From Deltaproteobacteria bacterium (GTDB lineage Bacteria; Myxococcota_A; Polyangia; GCA-2747355), in assembly GCA_020633415.1 (NCBI GenBank), contig JACKDQ010000005.1:124001-188000 (forward strand): a DNA stretch of 64,000 nt. The letters are read 5' to 3'. The position numbers were made by a program, and so were the translations under genes. The notes under the pieces were generated by a model. The model saw only the letters and a list, made by a program, of their open reading frames with translations, was not told the origin of the DNA and ran no database searches. This document shows, piece after piece, positions 17,777-26,601 of this stretch. Position 1 is the first letter of the stretch; the number at the start of each line of letters is the position of its first letter.

Positions 17777-19438
17777 CTAGGGACGAAGGACCATGCTCCC
17801 GTCGGGAAGCTGCGTTTTCAGCGCGCTGCAAGGGACGTACTTGGGAATCGATGCCTTCTTGCCTTGGCGTTGCTGTTCCTCGATGTAACCGCGCGTGACA
17901 AGCACGGAGCTCGAGATGTCGATCTCGTTGGCGTCGCGCGCTTCCACGCAACGCCTCACGGTGAAGGCGAGGATCTTCTCGCTCCACTTGCGAACGGTGA
18001 AGTCGTTGACCAGCTCGTCCTTGCGCTTGATCCAGTCCTTCATGTCCGGCTCAGTGCGATCGGCTACGGCGATCAGATAGACTGCGCCGCCGGCAGAAAA
18101 CGGCTGCGCGCCTACCTCGCCCTTTTTCAGGGAGAAGGCGGCATCGGTCAGCGCTTCGGAGATGCCGATGCGCGGCACGAGATTGATCGGGCTGCGCGCG
18201 AACGCTTGCGTGGTTTGCAGTGCCGGTTTGGCGGCGTGGCTCGGCGCCGTGCCCTGGTTGGCTTGATCGGTGCGCTCGAACAGCGTCTCGAGCTTTTCGC
18301 CAGCTTTGATGCGCTTGATGTACTCGGCGGCGACCGCGTTGGCTTTGGCTAGCGTGGCATCGGCGAGATACCGTTCACGTGCCAGCTCATCTTTGACTTG
18401 GTCAAAACTCAGGTCGCCCTTCCGTTCGCCTGTCGTTTTGACGATCACGAAGCGCCCTTTGTCACCATCAGCATCTTCGAGCAGCGGACTCACGCCTTTG
18501 GCGACTTGCTTGCGGAGCTGCTGATCGATCACTTTGCCCAAGCCGGCAGCGCTGGCGACGCGCCAGCCGTGGTCGATCGCATCATTTTGCGCTTCGCTGG
18601 CGATATCGGCACCGCTGCTAAGACGTTTGAGGGACGCTTCGGCCTTGGCTTTCGCCGCGGCCTTGCTCGCCGCGTCGGTGAAGGCAAAAGCGACCGTATG
18701 AACGCGCAGTTCGCGTGGGCGGTTTTTGTAGCGGCCGCGGTTCGTTTCGAAAAACGATTTCAGCTCTTTGCTCTGCTTCGTGGCGAAATCGGCGATCTTG
18801 TCCTTGGCGAGGTCGACCTGCTGCCGATAGTCCTCGGGGGCAAAGCGCACGAAGTCGAGTTTGACGCGGGTGTTTCTGTGGATGAAATCCGCTTCGACCT
18901 CGTCGACGGAGACCTTGACCGAGGTGCGTAGGAAGTCGCGCATCTTCTCGGCGAGCAATTCGCGCCTTTGGTACTCCTTGAATTTGCGGACGGTGACCCG
19001 GAAATAATAGCGGACCATTCGCGACAAGCGATCGTAATCGAACTCGTCGTCCTTGCCGCGCACCGCTCGCCGTCGCTCGCCCAGCGCCAGGTAGTAGCCA
19101 TTAAACAGCATGTCGTCGATTTCATCGTCGGAAATGCGCAGGCCGAGCGCCTCAGCGCTGGAAGCCAGCAGCTCGCGTGCGACCAGCTTGTCCATCACCA
19201 GCGTGCGCCGCATGACCATCTGCGCTTCGCTGCCCGAAGTGTCCAGGCCGTAGACGGCCTGGGCGTATTCGAAGTCACTGGTGGTCAGCGAGGCTCCCGC
19301 GAGACGGCCCGCATAACTCGACGTTGCCGTACAACCCTGCGACTGCGGGCCAAAGTTGACGACAAAGACGGCGATGATGATGCCGAAAAAAACGTAGATC
19401 AGGAACGACTTGGAGTGCTTGCGCATCAACTGCAGCAT
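17777..19438 (-). CDS. PpiD/SurA-type periplasmic folding chaperone
   Basis: Inner-membrane-anchored chaperone for exported proteins. The 553 residues begin with a short cytoplasmic stretch (MLQLMRKHSKS), one membrane helix at about 11-30 (IYVFFGIIIAVFVVNFG), a SurA_N-like helical domain, and a parvulin-like region (about 270-400) with RRELRVHTVAF, a long Ala/Lys-rich helix and FVIVKTTGERKGDLSF. The parvulin signature is degenerate, so isomerase activity is doubtful; chaperone function is the safer inference. ATG 19438 fits the membrane-anchor start and is preceded by GAGGCGGGA. It is followed after 8 nt by the Fpg-like gene and is divergent from the mre operon, across a 405-nt gap. Confidence 0.85.
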   Translation of the reverse strand: MLQLMRKHSKSFLIYVFFGIIIAVFVVNFGPQSQGCTATSSYAGRLAGASLTTSDFEYAQAVYGLDTSGSEAQMVMRRTLVMDKLVARELLASSAEALGLRISDDEIDDMLFNGYYLALGERRRAVRGKDDEFDYDRLSRMVRYYFRVTVRKFKEYQRRELLAEKMRDFLRTSVKVSVDEVEADFIHRNTRVKLDFVRFAPEDYRQQVDLAKDKIADFATKQSKELKSFFETNRGRYKNRPRELRVHTVAFAFTDAASKAAAKAKAEASLKRLSSGADIASEAQNDAIDHGWRVASAAGLGKVIDQQLRKQVAKGVSPLLEDADGDKGRFVIVKTTGERKGDLSFDQVKDELARERYLADATLAKANAVAAEYIKRIKAGEKLETLFERTDQANQGTAPSHAAKPALQTTQAFARSPINLVPRIGISEALTDAAFSLKKGEVGAQPFSAGGAVYLIAVADRTEPDMKDWIKRKDELVNDFTVRKWSEKILAFTVRRCVEARDANEIDISSSVLVTRGYIEEQQRQGKKASIPKYVPCSALKTQLPDGSMVLRP

Positions 19439-19843
19439 GATGATGTCCCGCCTCGGTCGACTAATGACCGGCTGATCGATAGGATTGCTCGGAGGAGTTA
19501 CCGCTGCTCCGGGCGCCGAAAACTCGAGCAATCTAGCAGAACGGCAGGAGCCGTTCAACAGCCCAGCCACCGCGGCAGATGGGGCGACCAATACGAAATG
19601 GCATCGTTTTTTCGAACGGTCCCAATCGCTCAAGCGCCGTGCCAACCTTTGGGCCACCGACCGCAAAAATGGCGTGACCCGACGCGCTTGTCGCGCTTGA
19701 TATGCCGGGTCGCAAAGTGCTAGAAGTCTCGCGGCGTCGGTTGTTTAGGTTGCTTGACCCAAAGCTCGCGTCATCGGTGCTCGCCCGCTAACCCGATTGC
19801 TGCGGGATGCCGATCACGAAGCCCTTTCCACGGCGGTGTACCA
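19439..19843. other. Divergent intergenic region upstream of mreB
   Basis: 405 nt between the ppiD-like and mreB starts. It holds the candidate mreB promoter described separately. No tRNA-like T-arm or small ORF with a good start signal was seen; on the opposite strand no clear promoter for the ppiD-like gene was recognised. Confidence 0.5.
19697..19726 (+). promoter_or_regulatory. Candidate promoter of the mre/mrd operon
   Basis: -35 TTGATA (19697-19702), 18-nt spacer, -10 TAGAAG (19721-19726) preceded by TGC, giving an extended -10 element. Predicted start near 19733, leaving an untranslated leader of about 110 nt before mreB. Confidence 0.5.
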
Positions 19844-20875
19844 ATGCTGTTTGATTGGTTTTTTGGCATGTTCTCCAACGACCTAGCGATCGATTTGGGG
19901 ACGGCAACGACCCTAACCTATGTGCGGGATCGGGGCATCGTCGCCCATGAGCCCTCGGTGGTTGCGGTCCAAAAGAACGGCTCGTCGACCAAAGTCTTGG
20001 CCGTTGGCACCGAGGCCAAGGAGATGTTGGGTCGTACGCCGGGCAATATTGTGGCGATCCGACCGATGAAGGATGGCGTGATCGCCGATTTTGAGATCAC
20101 CGAGGCGATGCTGCGCTACTTCATCACCAAGGCGCACAAGCGAAAGACGCTGGTCCGGCCGCGGATCATCATTTGCGTGCCCTCGGGCATCACCGAAGTG
20201 GAAAAGCGTGCGGTCCGCGACTCGGCCCTGGCGGCCAGCGCGCGCGAGGTCTACCTGATCGAAGAGCCGATGGCGGCAGCGATCGGCGCGGGCCTGCCGA
20301 TCACCGAGCCTAGTGGCAATATGATCGTCGATATCGGCGGTGGAACGACCGAGGTAGCGATTATCTCGCTGGCAGGAATTGTCTATGCCAAGTCGGTGCG
20401 TGTGGCCGGCGACAAGATGGACGAAGCGATCGTCCAGCACATGAAACGCAAGTACAACCTGCTGATCGGCGAGCGCACAGCCGAGCAGATCAAGAAGCAA
20501 TTGGGCAACGCCTATCCAATCGGCGAAGTCCAGACGATGGAAGTCAAGGGCCGCGACCTCGTCGGTGGGGTCCCCAAGACGATCACCACCAACTCAGACG
20601 AAGTGCGCGAGTCGCTGGCCGAGCCGATCAACGCCATCGTCGATGCGGTGCGCATTGTGCTCGAGCGAACGCCGCCCGAGCTCAGCGCTGACATCGTCGA
20701 CAAGGGCATCGTGCTGACCGGCGGTGGCGCGCAGTTGAAGCACCTCGACGTGCTGTTGCGCGAGGAGACTGGGTTGCCGGTAATGGTTTCTGACAACCCC
20801 GAAGCGGCTGTTGTGCTCGGTACGGGCAAGGCGCTCGACGAACTCAAATTGCTCAAGGAAGTCACGATTAACTAG
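19844..20875 (+). CDS. mreB: Rod shape-determining actin homologue MreB
   Basis: Bacterial actin that forms membrane-associated filaments and guides lateral peptidoglycan synthesis. The 343 residues show the amphipathic membrane-binding start (MLFDWFFGMFSND), phosphate-1 IDLGTATT, phosphate-2 VDIGGGTTEVA and adenosine-binding LTGGGAQLKHLD. Length matches the family (about 345). ATG 19844 is preferred to an upstream in-frame ATG at 19754 because homologues begin at MLFDW and GGCGGTG lies just before. It is the first gene of a compact five-gene operon: mreC starts 51 nt after its stop, and mreD, mrdA and rodA follow. Confidence 0.97.
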   Translation: MLFDWFFGMFSNDLAIDLGTATTLTYVRDRGIVAHEPSVVAVQKNGSSTKVLAVGTEAKEMLGRTPGNIVAIRPMKDGVIADFEITEAMLRYFITKAHKRKTLVRPRIIICVPSGITEVEKRAVRDSALAASAREVYLIEEPMAAAIGAGLPITEPSGNMIVDIGGGTTEVAIISLAGIVYAKSVRVAGDKMDEAIVQHMKRKYNLLIGERTAEQIKKQLGNAYPIGEVQTMEVKGRDLVGGVPKTITTNSDEVRESLAEPINAIVDAVRIVLERTPPELSADIVDKGIVLTGGGAQLKHLDVLLREETGLPVMVSDNPEAAVVLGTGKALDELKLLKEVTIN

Positions 20876-20926
20876 TCCCGTCAGCAGACAGTCCGCTTGG
20901 ACTTGCTGGCGGGGACAAGGTCAATA

Positions 20927-21826
20927 ATGAGACGCGCGCGGCTGATCGCAGGCAAGCAATTGCGAGAGCTAGCCCTCGCAGGGCTGCTGCTGGCGGTGCC
21001 CTTGCTCTTCTTGCGGGCCAACTTTCGTGGGCAGCCAGAGACCAGTCTGATCGATCGATTGATCCTTCGCGTCTGTGCGCCGATTCAATCCGAGATTAGC
21101 GATCGTCTGCTCCGTGCGCGGCAGTCTTGGCACCAATACGTCGGGCTCGCCGGTGCCGCGCGCGAGAATCAGCAGCTACGCAAGCAGCTCGAGCAGCTGC
21201 AATGGCGCTTACGGAGCGCGCATAACGCCGAGGCCCGCTTGCGCCGCTACGAGCGACTCTTGGCCTTTCGTCGGCAGCGCCAGTTTGCCGCCGTCGGTGC
21301 GCGCGTGATCGGCCGCTTCCTTGCACCCCAAGCGCGCGGCCTGCGGATCAGCGTTCCAGAGCTGCCGACGGAACTCAAGGCGGGACTAGCCGTTGTTACC
21401 CCCGATGGCGTGGTTGGTCGAATTGGGCGCACTTACAGCCACTATGCCGACGTCGTTTTGACGGTCGACCCACGCAGCGCCCTGGACATCAAGATTCTGC
21501 CGAGCGGCGCTCGCGGGGTGTTGCGCGGTATGCGTGGTTCCGGTCGGGGTGCGCTGCGCATCGAATACGTTTCGAGTTCACACAAAATCTCGGTTGGCGA
21601 TCTGGTCGTCACCAGTGGTGTTGCGGGGGTCTTTCCCGCAGATCTACCTGTGGGCAAGATCACTTCGGTCAGTCGCGCATCGTCTGCAGTCCACCAACGG
21701 ATCGTCGTCGCGCCCGCCGTCGATGCGTCGACGGTCGACGAGCTACTCGTCGTCGTCGCGGCCAAGCCCGAGGTTTTCGCGGCGCGGACGTTAACCGATC
21801 CCCCGGCGCATGGGGTGCTGCCATGA
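20927..21826 (+). CDS. mreC: Rod shape-determining protein MreC
   Basis: Periplasmic scaffold linking MreB filaments to the elongasome. The 299 residues contain a short cytoplasmic start, one membrane helix (ELALAGLLLAVPLLFLRA, about 14-31), a coiled coil (about 75-115, ENQQLRKQLEQLQWRLRSA) and the two-barrel MreC domain with VVTPDGVVGRIGRTYSHYAD, DLVVTSGVAGVFPADLPVGK. ATG 20927 fits the family better than the TTG at 20897; AAGG lies 7 nt upstream. The stop overlaps the mreD start as ATGA. In the E. coli system MreC activates PBP2, whose gene follows here. Confidence 0.95.
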   Translation: MRRARLIAGKQLRELALAGLLLAVPLLFLRANFRGQPETSLIDRLILRVCAPIQSEISDRLLRARQSWHQYVGLAGAARENQQLRKQLEQLQWRLRSAHNAEARLRRYERLLAFRRQRQFAAVGARVIGRFLAPQARGLRISVPELPTELKAGLAVVTPDGVVGRIGRTYSHYADVVLTVDPRSALDIKILPSGARGVLRGMRGSGRGALRIEYVSSSHKISVGDLVVTSGVAGVFPADLPVGKITSVSRASSAVHQRIVVAPAVDASTVDELLVVVAAKPEVFAARTLTDPPAHGVLP

Positions 21827-22362
21827 TGCGCGTTTTGCTGTTTTGTCTGTTTGGATTCGTTGCCTTGATCCTCGCCGGCACGCTAACCACCACCGAACTG
21901 CGGATAGGTGTACCGATCGTGATCGTGCTCTATTGCGCGGCGAGTCCGCAACGGCGCGTTTCGGCGACCGACGTCCGCGGTTCGTTGCTCTCGGCAGATG
22001 GTGTGGCGGTCGCCCTGGTGCTCGGTTACCTTTCCGATCTCCTCGGCGGCGGGTCGCCAGGGGTTGAGAGTTTTTCGCTCGCGTCGGTTTATGTTGTTGC
22101 CGCCTTCGCCGGCCGGGTGTTCGCGCTACGACGCATGTCGGGCATGGTCATCGCCAGCTTCTTGGCCGTCCTGGCCGTGCATTTTGTTTCTGCGTCGCTG
22201 AGTGCGATGTTGGGGTATCCCGTTCAGGGCGTTTGGCGGCTGGCGTTGCCGAGTGGCGTCGTTACCGCTTTGTTGGCACCGCTCGTTGTTCGCGGCTTGC
22301 GCTGGATCGAGCAGCGGTTCGGGCAGCAGCACGAGCAGGGTTCTCGTCTTCGATTCGAATAG
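21823..22362 (+). CDS. mreD: Rod shape-determining membrane protein MreD
   Basis: Small integral membrane component of the elongasome. The 179-residue product is almost entirely hydrophobic, with about five predicted membrane helices and the MreD-type GYLSDLLGGGSPGVESF motif between helices. The sequence family is weakly conserved, so the name rests on position between mreC and mrdA, size and topology. The ATG overlaps the mreC stop (ATGA), indicating translational coupling. The C-terminus ends in a short basic/Gln-rich tail. Confidence 0.9.
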   Translation: MMRVLLFCLFGFVALILAGTLTTTELRIGVPIVIVLYCAASPQRRVSATDVRGSLLSADGVAVALVLGYLSDLLGGGSPGVESFSLASVYVVAAFAGRVFALRRMSGMVIASFLAVLAVHFVSASLSAMLGYPVQGVWRLALPSGVVTALLAPLVVRGLRWIEQRFGQQHEQGSRLRFE

Positions 22363-22424
22363 TGCCACGGCCACCGACGATATCGCGCCCGACCGGGCAG
22401 CACCGCACCAACGGAGTGCCGGAC

Positions 22425-24251
22425 GTGTCCACGCGCTATCGCTGGCTGGTGCTCGCCGTCGCCGCGGTGTTCTTGGTGCTGATCGGTCGCCTCTGGCAGC
22501 TTCAGGTGTTGCGTGCCGAGCAGTACCGCACTGCCACCTATGGCAACATGGTTCAGAAACGCCCCTTGCCCACGCTGCGCGGTCGGTTGCTTGATCGCCA
22601 GGGCCGCGTGCTGGCCGACAATCAACCGGCCTATTCGCTGGTGATGCGCGTTGTGCGCGAAAAGCCAGATGTCTTGGCTGAGCTCTTCGAGACGATCGGT
22701 GTATCGGCGAGGCAGCGGCGCGCGGCGGCGGCTCGTTTGGCGCGCGCCGTTCGCCGTCGGCGAGGTGACCCATTCGTCTTGATCCGCGAGCTCTCGCGCG
22801 ACCAGCTCGGCCGTTTTGAAATGCATCGCGAGCGCCTCAAGGCCTTTCGGGTTGCCTCCGGTGTACGCCGTCATTATCCCAATGGTCGCTTGGCCGCGCA
22901 CGTCCTGGGCTACATGAGCTTGGTAAGCCCCGCTGAGCTGGCCGATAGCCGCGGCCAGCCATACCTTCCCGATGACTTGGTCGGCCGTTTCGGTGCCGAG
23001 CGGCTGTTTGAGCCCTATCTCCGCGGCGTGCGCGGTATCGAGCGCGTGGTGGTCGATGCCCACGGCAGCCGCGTTGACGAACCGTGGGTCGATCAAATGC
23101 TCGGTCAGCGACGCCGACACGCGCCCGTTCCGGGTGACGATGTTCGATTGACCCTTGATCTCGACCTGCAGCGCGTTGTCGACGACGAGCTCAGTCGGGT
23201 CGAGGCGGGAGCTGCGGCTGTGGTCGATGTTGAGTCGGGGCGGATTCTCGCAATGTCGTCAGCGCCGGCATTCGATCCAAATCTGATCAGTGGTGTGCTT
23301 CCTCCCCAGGAGGCTAAGGCGTTACTCGAGGACCCCCGTCGCCCGCTGCTCGACAAAGCGGTGCGCGAGCACTATTTCCCTGGCTCGGTGTTCAAGGTCG
23401 CCACGGCGATCGCCGCCCTAGAAGCAGGTGTGGTCGACGCGAAGGAAACGATCCAATGCACTGGAGCCCTGAAGCGTGGCAGATCGCGTTTTCGCTGCAC
23501 CCATCAGCATGGCCGGGTTGATCTCCAACGGGCGCTGGCGGAGTCGTGCAACATCTATTTCTACCGAATCGCCGAACGGTTGGGCATCGATCGTTTGGCG
23601 AAGTACGCCCGTATGCTCGGTTTTGGTTCGCCGACCGGTCTGGGGCTCAACGGTGAAGTCGCCGGGGTTGTTCCCGACCAAACATGGTACCGCGGTCGCT
23701 CGCGACGATATCAGCCGGGCTTTGCGCTCAACGCGGCGATTGGTCAAGGGGACGTTAAAGTTACAGCGTTGCAGGTCGCGACGGCGTACGCGGCGATCGC
23801 CAATGGAACGTTGATGTTGCCGCGTCTCGTTGAGCGAATCGAACAGGGCTCAGGCGAGCTGGTCGTCTACCAGTCCCACCCGCGCGCGCGTCAACAACTC
23901 CCCGTGGCGCCGCAAACCTTGGAGCTGTTGCGGCGCGCCTTGACCGCTGCCGTTCACGATCGCAAGGGAACAGCCTACGCGGTTCGCCTCAAGCGCTGGA
24001 AAGTTGCCGGCAAGACCGGCACCGCACAGGTTGGCCGCCTCCGCGGACAGTCTGCCCAACAGGAGCACGCCTGGTTCGCTGCTTTCGCTCCGGCAGAGCA
24101 GCCGCAGATCGCCGTCGCCGTACTCGTTGAACACGGTGGTGCAGGCGCCAAAGCGGCTGCGCCGATCGCGATGAAGATCATCGAGCGCTACCTCGATTCG
24201 AGTCCGGCACATCCTCAATTGGCCCACACCGCGGAGCACCGCCAGCGATGA
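22425..24251 (+). CDS. mrdA: Peptidoglycan transpeptidase PBP2
   Basis: Monofunctional D,D-transpeptidase that cross-links side-wall peptidoglycan with RodA. The 608 residues have one N-terminal membrane helix (about 7-22), a PBP dimer/pedestal domain (HYPNGRLAAHVLGYM, GIERVVVDAHG) and a transpeptidase domain with SVFK at 321-324, SCN at 374-376 and KTGTAQ near 530. GTG 22425 gives a normal start directly before the membrane helix and has CGGAG about 9 nt upstream; the frame open back to 22233 lies inside mreD and is ignored. The stop overlaps the rodA start (ATGA). Confidence 0.95.
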   Translation: MSTRYRWLVLAVAAVFLVLIGRLWQLQVLRAEQYRTATYGNMVQKRPLPTLRGRLLDRQGRVLADNQPAYSLVMRVVREKPDVLAELFETIGVSARQRRAAAARLARAVRRRRGDPFVLIRELSRDQLGRFEMHRERLKAFRVASGVRRHYPNGRLAAHVLGYMSLVSPAELADSRGQPYLPDDLVGRFGAERLFEPYLRGVRGIERVVVDAHGSRVDEPWVDQMLGQRRRHAPVPGDDVRLTLDLDLQRVVDDELSRVEAGAAAVVDVESGRILAMSSAPAFDPNLISGVLPPQEAKALLEDPRRPLLDKAVREHYFPGSVFKVATAIAALEAGVVDAKETIQCTGALKRGRSRFRCTHQHGRVDLQRALAESCNIYFYRIAERLGIDRLAKYARMLGFGSPTGLGLNGEVAGVVPDQTWYRGRSRRYQPGFALNAAIGQGDVKVTALQVATAYAAIANGTLMLPRLVERIEQGSGELVVYQSHPRARQQLPVAPQTLELLRRALTAAVHDRKGTAYAVRLKRWKVAGKTGTAQVGRLRGQSAQQEHAWFAAFAPAEQPQIAVAVLVEHGGAGAKAAAPIAMKIIERYLDSSPAHPQLAHTAEHRQR

Positions 24252-25339
24252 GGGCCTTCGAGCGTTTCAGCCATCGCTTCGATTGGCCACTGTTTACGGC
24301 GATCGTGGCGCTGTTGGCGATCGGCATGATGAATCTCTATTCGGCGAGTGAGACCAGTGGTCGCAGTCTGTTCGCCGCGCAGATGGTCTGGCTCGTCTTC
24401 GGTGTGGTCGGTGCCGTGGCAACCACGGCCATCGATTATCGCCACTTCTATCGGGCCAGCGGCTTTACCTACGCGGCTGGCATCGTGCTGTTGGTGTTGG
24501 TATTAGCGGTCGGAAAGAATCTCAACGGCGCTCAACGCTGGCTCTACGTCGGCATTTGGCTGCAGCCTTCTGAACCGATGAAAGTGCTTGCGGTCTTGGC
24601 CCTCGCCAAATTGCTGCACGACGAGGGCGCCAGTCAGTCGGAGCGGCGTCATTATCCGCTGCTACAGATCTTGGTTGCGTTGCTGCCGATCGTGCTGATC
24701 CTGCGCCAACCTGACCTGGGTACTGCCGCCGTTGTTGGACTAATCCTCGGTTCGATGCTGGTCGCCGTGCGCCTGCCCGCCGGGGCGTTCGTGCCGCTGA
24801 TCGTCGCAGGCCTGATTTCACTGCCGCTGTGCTGGCGCTTTGTGCTCACCGCCTACCAGCGGCGTCGGATCGTTACCTTCCTCAACCCAACGCGCGATCC
24901 GAGCGGCGCTGGTTGGCAGGCCCGTCAGGCCCTGCTGGCGATCGGTGCTGGCGGTGTCAGCGGAATGGGGTTTATGCGCGGAACACAGAATGTGTTGAAC
25001 TTTGTGCCCGAGCGCTGGACCGACTTTCCATTTGCCGTGCTCGCCGAAGAATGGGGGCTTTTCGGCGGGTTGCTGGTGATCGGGCTCTACACCCTTGCCG
25101 TGGTGCGCGCTTTGCGGATCGCGATGGACGCCCGCGATCGCTTCGGTAGTGTTACCGCCGTCGGCGTCGGGGCGCTGATCTTCTGGCACGCGGTATTGAA
25201 TCTGGCGATGGTGATGGGCTTGATGCCCGTCGTGGGCATCACCCTGCCATTTCTCAGCTACGGTGGATCATCGCTGGTGACGATGCTCGGTGCCAGCGGC
25301 TTGTTGCTCAACGTCGGGCTGCGCCGCGTGACGTACTAG
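24248..25339 (+). CDS. rodA: Peptidoglycan glycosyltransferase RodA
   Basis: SEDS-family polymerase that extends glycan strands from lipid II, partner of PBP2. The 363 residues contain about ten membrane helices and the SEDS signatures NGAQRWLYVGIWLQPSEPMK, GWQARQALLAIGAGG and LPFLSYGGSSLVTMLGASG. Length is typical. Its ATG overlaps the mrdA stop, and it is the last gene of the mreBCD-mrdA-rodA operon. The stop codon (25337-25339) abuts the stop of the convergent thioredoxin gene with no base in between, leaving no space for a conventional terminator. Confidence 0.96.
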   Translation: MRAFERFSHRFDWPLFTAIVALLAIGMMNLYSASETSGRSLFAAQMVWLVFGVVGAVATTAIDYRHFYRASGFTYAAGIVLLVLVLAVGKNLNGAQRWLYVGIWLQPSEPMKVLAVLALAKLLHDEGASQSERRHYPLLQILVALLPIVLILRQPDLGTAAVVGLILGSMLVAVRLPAGAFVPLIVAGLISLPLCWRFVLTAYQRRRIVTFLNPTRDPSGAGWQARQALLAIGAGGVSGMGFMRGTQNVLNFVPERWTDFPFAVLAEEWGLFGGLLVIGLYTLAVVRALRIAMDARDRFGSVTAVGVGALIFWHAVLNLAMVMGLMPVVGITLPFLSYGGSSLVTMLGASGLLLNVGLRRVTY

Positions 25340-25672
25340 CTAGGCTTTGCTCAGTAGCTCGACGATCTTCGGCTTGGGCTGAGCGCCCATCAGTTGCCCG
25401 ACGACCTGACCGCCCGAAAAGAGCAGCAAGGTTGGCATTCCGCGCACTTGAAAACGCGTCGGCGTTTGTGGGTTGGCATCGCAGTCCAACGTGCCAAAGC
25501 GAATTCTGCCGTTGTACTCGCTGGCGAGCTCGGCGATGGTCGGGGCGAGTGCTTTGCACGGGCCGCACCATTCGGCGCTGAAATCGAGCAAAAATGGCGT
25601 CGACGAGCCGAGAACCTGCTCTTCGAAGTTCGCGTCCGTGATTTCAACAAGGTTTTCTGAAGTCGTGGCCAT
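25340..25672 (-). CDS. trxA: Thioredoxin
   Basis: Small dithiol oxidoreductase that keeps cytoplasmic proteins reduced. The 110 residues have the classical fold signatures: FSAEWCGPCKALAP with active-site Cys36 and Cys39, LDCDANPQT and the cis-proline segment RGMPTLLLFSGG. The ATG at 25672 is fixed by a strong AAGGAG; the in-frame extension to 25711 is not needed. The gene runs tail-to-tail into rodA without any spacer and is divergent from hemX. Subfamily (TrxA or a paralogue) cannot be settled from one window. Confidence 0.95.
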   Translation of the reverse strand: MATTSENLVEITDANFEEQVLGSSTPFLLDFSAEWCGPCKALAPTIAELASEYNGRIRFGTLDCDANPQTPTRFQVRGMPTLLLFSGGQVVGQLMGAQPKPKIVELLSKA

Positions 25673-25677
25673 GATCG

Positions 25678-25683
25678 CTCCTT
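25678..25683 (-). promoter_or_regulatory. Shine-Dalgarno site of the thioredoxin gene
   Basis: AAGGAG on the minus strand, 5 nt before ATG 25672. It decides this start against the longer frame. Confidence 0.75.
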
Positions 25684-25721
25684 GTGCCAGCGCAGAACAG
25701 TACTGAACCATTACCGCCCCG

Positions 25722-25763
25722 CGCTTTTTTGATCAAGTCTCTGGACAACTGGACCAAAAAGCG
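25722..25763. repeat. Inverted repeat in the trxA-hemX divergent region
   Basis: Perfect 8-bp arms CGCTTTTT (25722-25729) and AAAAAGCG (25756-25763) separated by 26 nt. It sits midway between two divergent starts, where an operator or a shared promoter element would be expected. No function can be assigned from sequence. Confidence 0.4.
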
Positions 25764-25812
25764 TGGTATTGCCAGGAAGTAGCGAGGGACGTAAGCTCCC
25801 CGCCGGTTGCTT

Positions 25813-26601
25813 ATGAGTAACGCGTTGTTCGGCATCAGCATCGCCATCTATTCGGTCGCCTTGGCCGTGTATCTGGCGTTTGTCTTCAAGCGCCGCGAAA
25901 GCCTTCGTCACGCGGCGCGCCTTGCGTTGGGCACGGCGGTCGTCGCGCATCTCGCGAGCATCGGCAGCCTTTGCATCGTCGGTTATCATCCGTTGCGCGA
26001 TTCAGGTGGCGTGCTCAACCTCAGCGGTCTGGTGTTGAGCGTGGCCTATGTCGTTGGCAGCTTTCGTTGGCGTCTCGGCGTTCTCGGCGCGGTGGTCTCG
26101 CTGTCGGCAGCAGCCTTTGTCGTCGCCAGCTGGCTGTGGCGCGCAGAAATACCGCTGACGGGCGAGTCGTCGCTGCTCAGAGAATTGCACCTCTCTCTGG
26201 TTGCCGTCGGTACGGGGATCTTCGCTTTGGCGACAGCGGTCTCGCTGCTCTATCTCCGTCGAGAGTCGGCGCTCAAGAGTGGGCGCATTCCCGGGCCAGG
26301 GCGCCGCGGTCCGGCAATCACCACGCTGGATCGACTCAACCACTGGATGGTGCTTTGCGGTTTTCCGATCTACACCCTGGTCGTCGTGACGGGGGTGGCC
26401 TGGGCCAGTCGAGAAACTGGGCTGGAGTTCAGGCTGGAATACATCATTGCGGGGCTAATATGGCTGACGTTTGCCTTCTCGATCGGCGCGCGTTTGACGG
26501 TGGGCCTGCGCGGGCGCAAAGCAGCGCTCGTGACGATCGCCGGGTTTCTAGCGACCACGCTCGTGCTCGCGATCTATGTCATTCGGCGGATCTTGGCTTG
26601 A
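25813..26601 (+). CDS. hemX: HemX/CcsA-like cytochrome c assembly-family membrane protein
   Basis: The 262-residue product has about eight membrane helices and the arrangement of the CytC_asm (HemX/CcsA) family: LRELHLSLVAVGTGIFALA in the middle and LNHWMVLCGFPIYTLVVVTG followed by WASRE. The tryptophan-rich haem-binding motif of true CcsA/CcmC proteins is not visible, which favours HemX. In Bacillus HemX limits the amount of glutamyl-tRNA reductase. Its position directly before hemA supports the same assignment here. The stop TGA shares its A with the ATG of hemA (TGATG), so translation is coupled. The start lacks a good ribosome binding site; TTG 25807 is an alternative. Confidence 0.82.
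   Translation: MSNALFGISIAIYSVALAVYLAFVFKRRESLRHAARLALGTAVVAHLASIGSLCIVGYHPLRDSGGVLNLSGLVLSVAYVVGSFRWRLGVLGAVVSLSAAAFVVASWLWRAEIPLTGESSLLRELHLSLVAVGTGIFALATAVSLLYLRRESALKSGRIPGPGRRGPAITTLDRLNHWMVLCGFPIYTLVVVTGVAWASRETGLEFRLEYIIAGLIWLTFAFSIGARLTVGLRGRKAALVTIAGFLATTLVLAIYVIRRILA

Noticed and set aside
18968..19723. Plus strand frame of 251 codons
   Set aside because: Antisense to the PpiD-like gene and its upstream region; no start signal and no recognisable domain.
19439..19843. Possible tRNA or small RNA gene in the 405-nt gap before mreB
   Set aside because: No GTTCRANYC-type T-arm or cloverleaf spacing could be found; only promoter elements are supported.
22224..23120. Minus strand frame of 298 codons
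   Set aside because: Antisense to mreD/mrdA, which have clear homology; its translation has no domain and a His/Gln/Arg-rich make-up typical of shadow frames.
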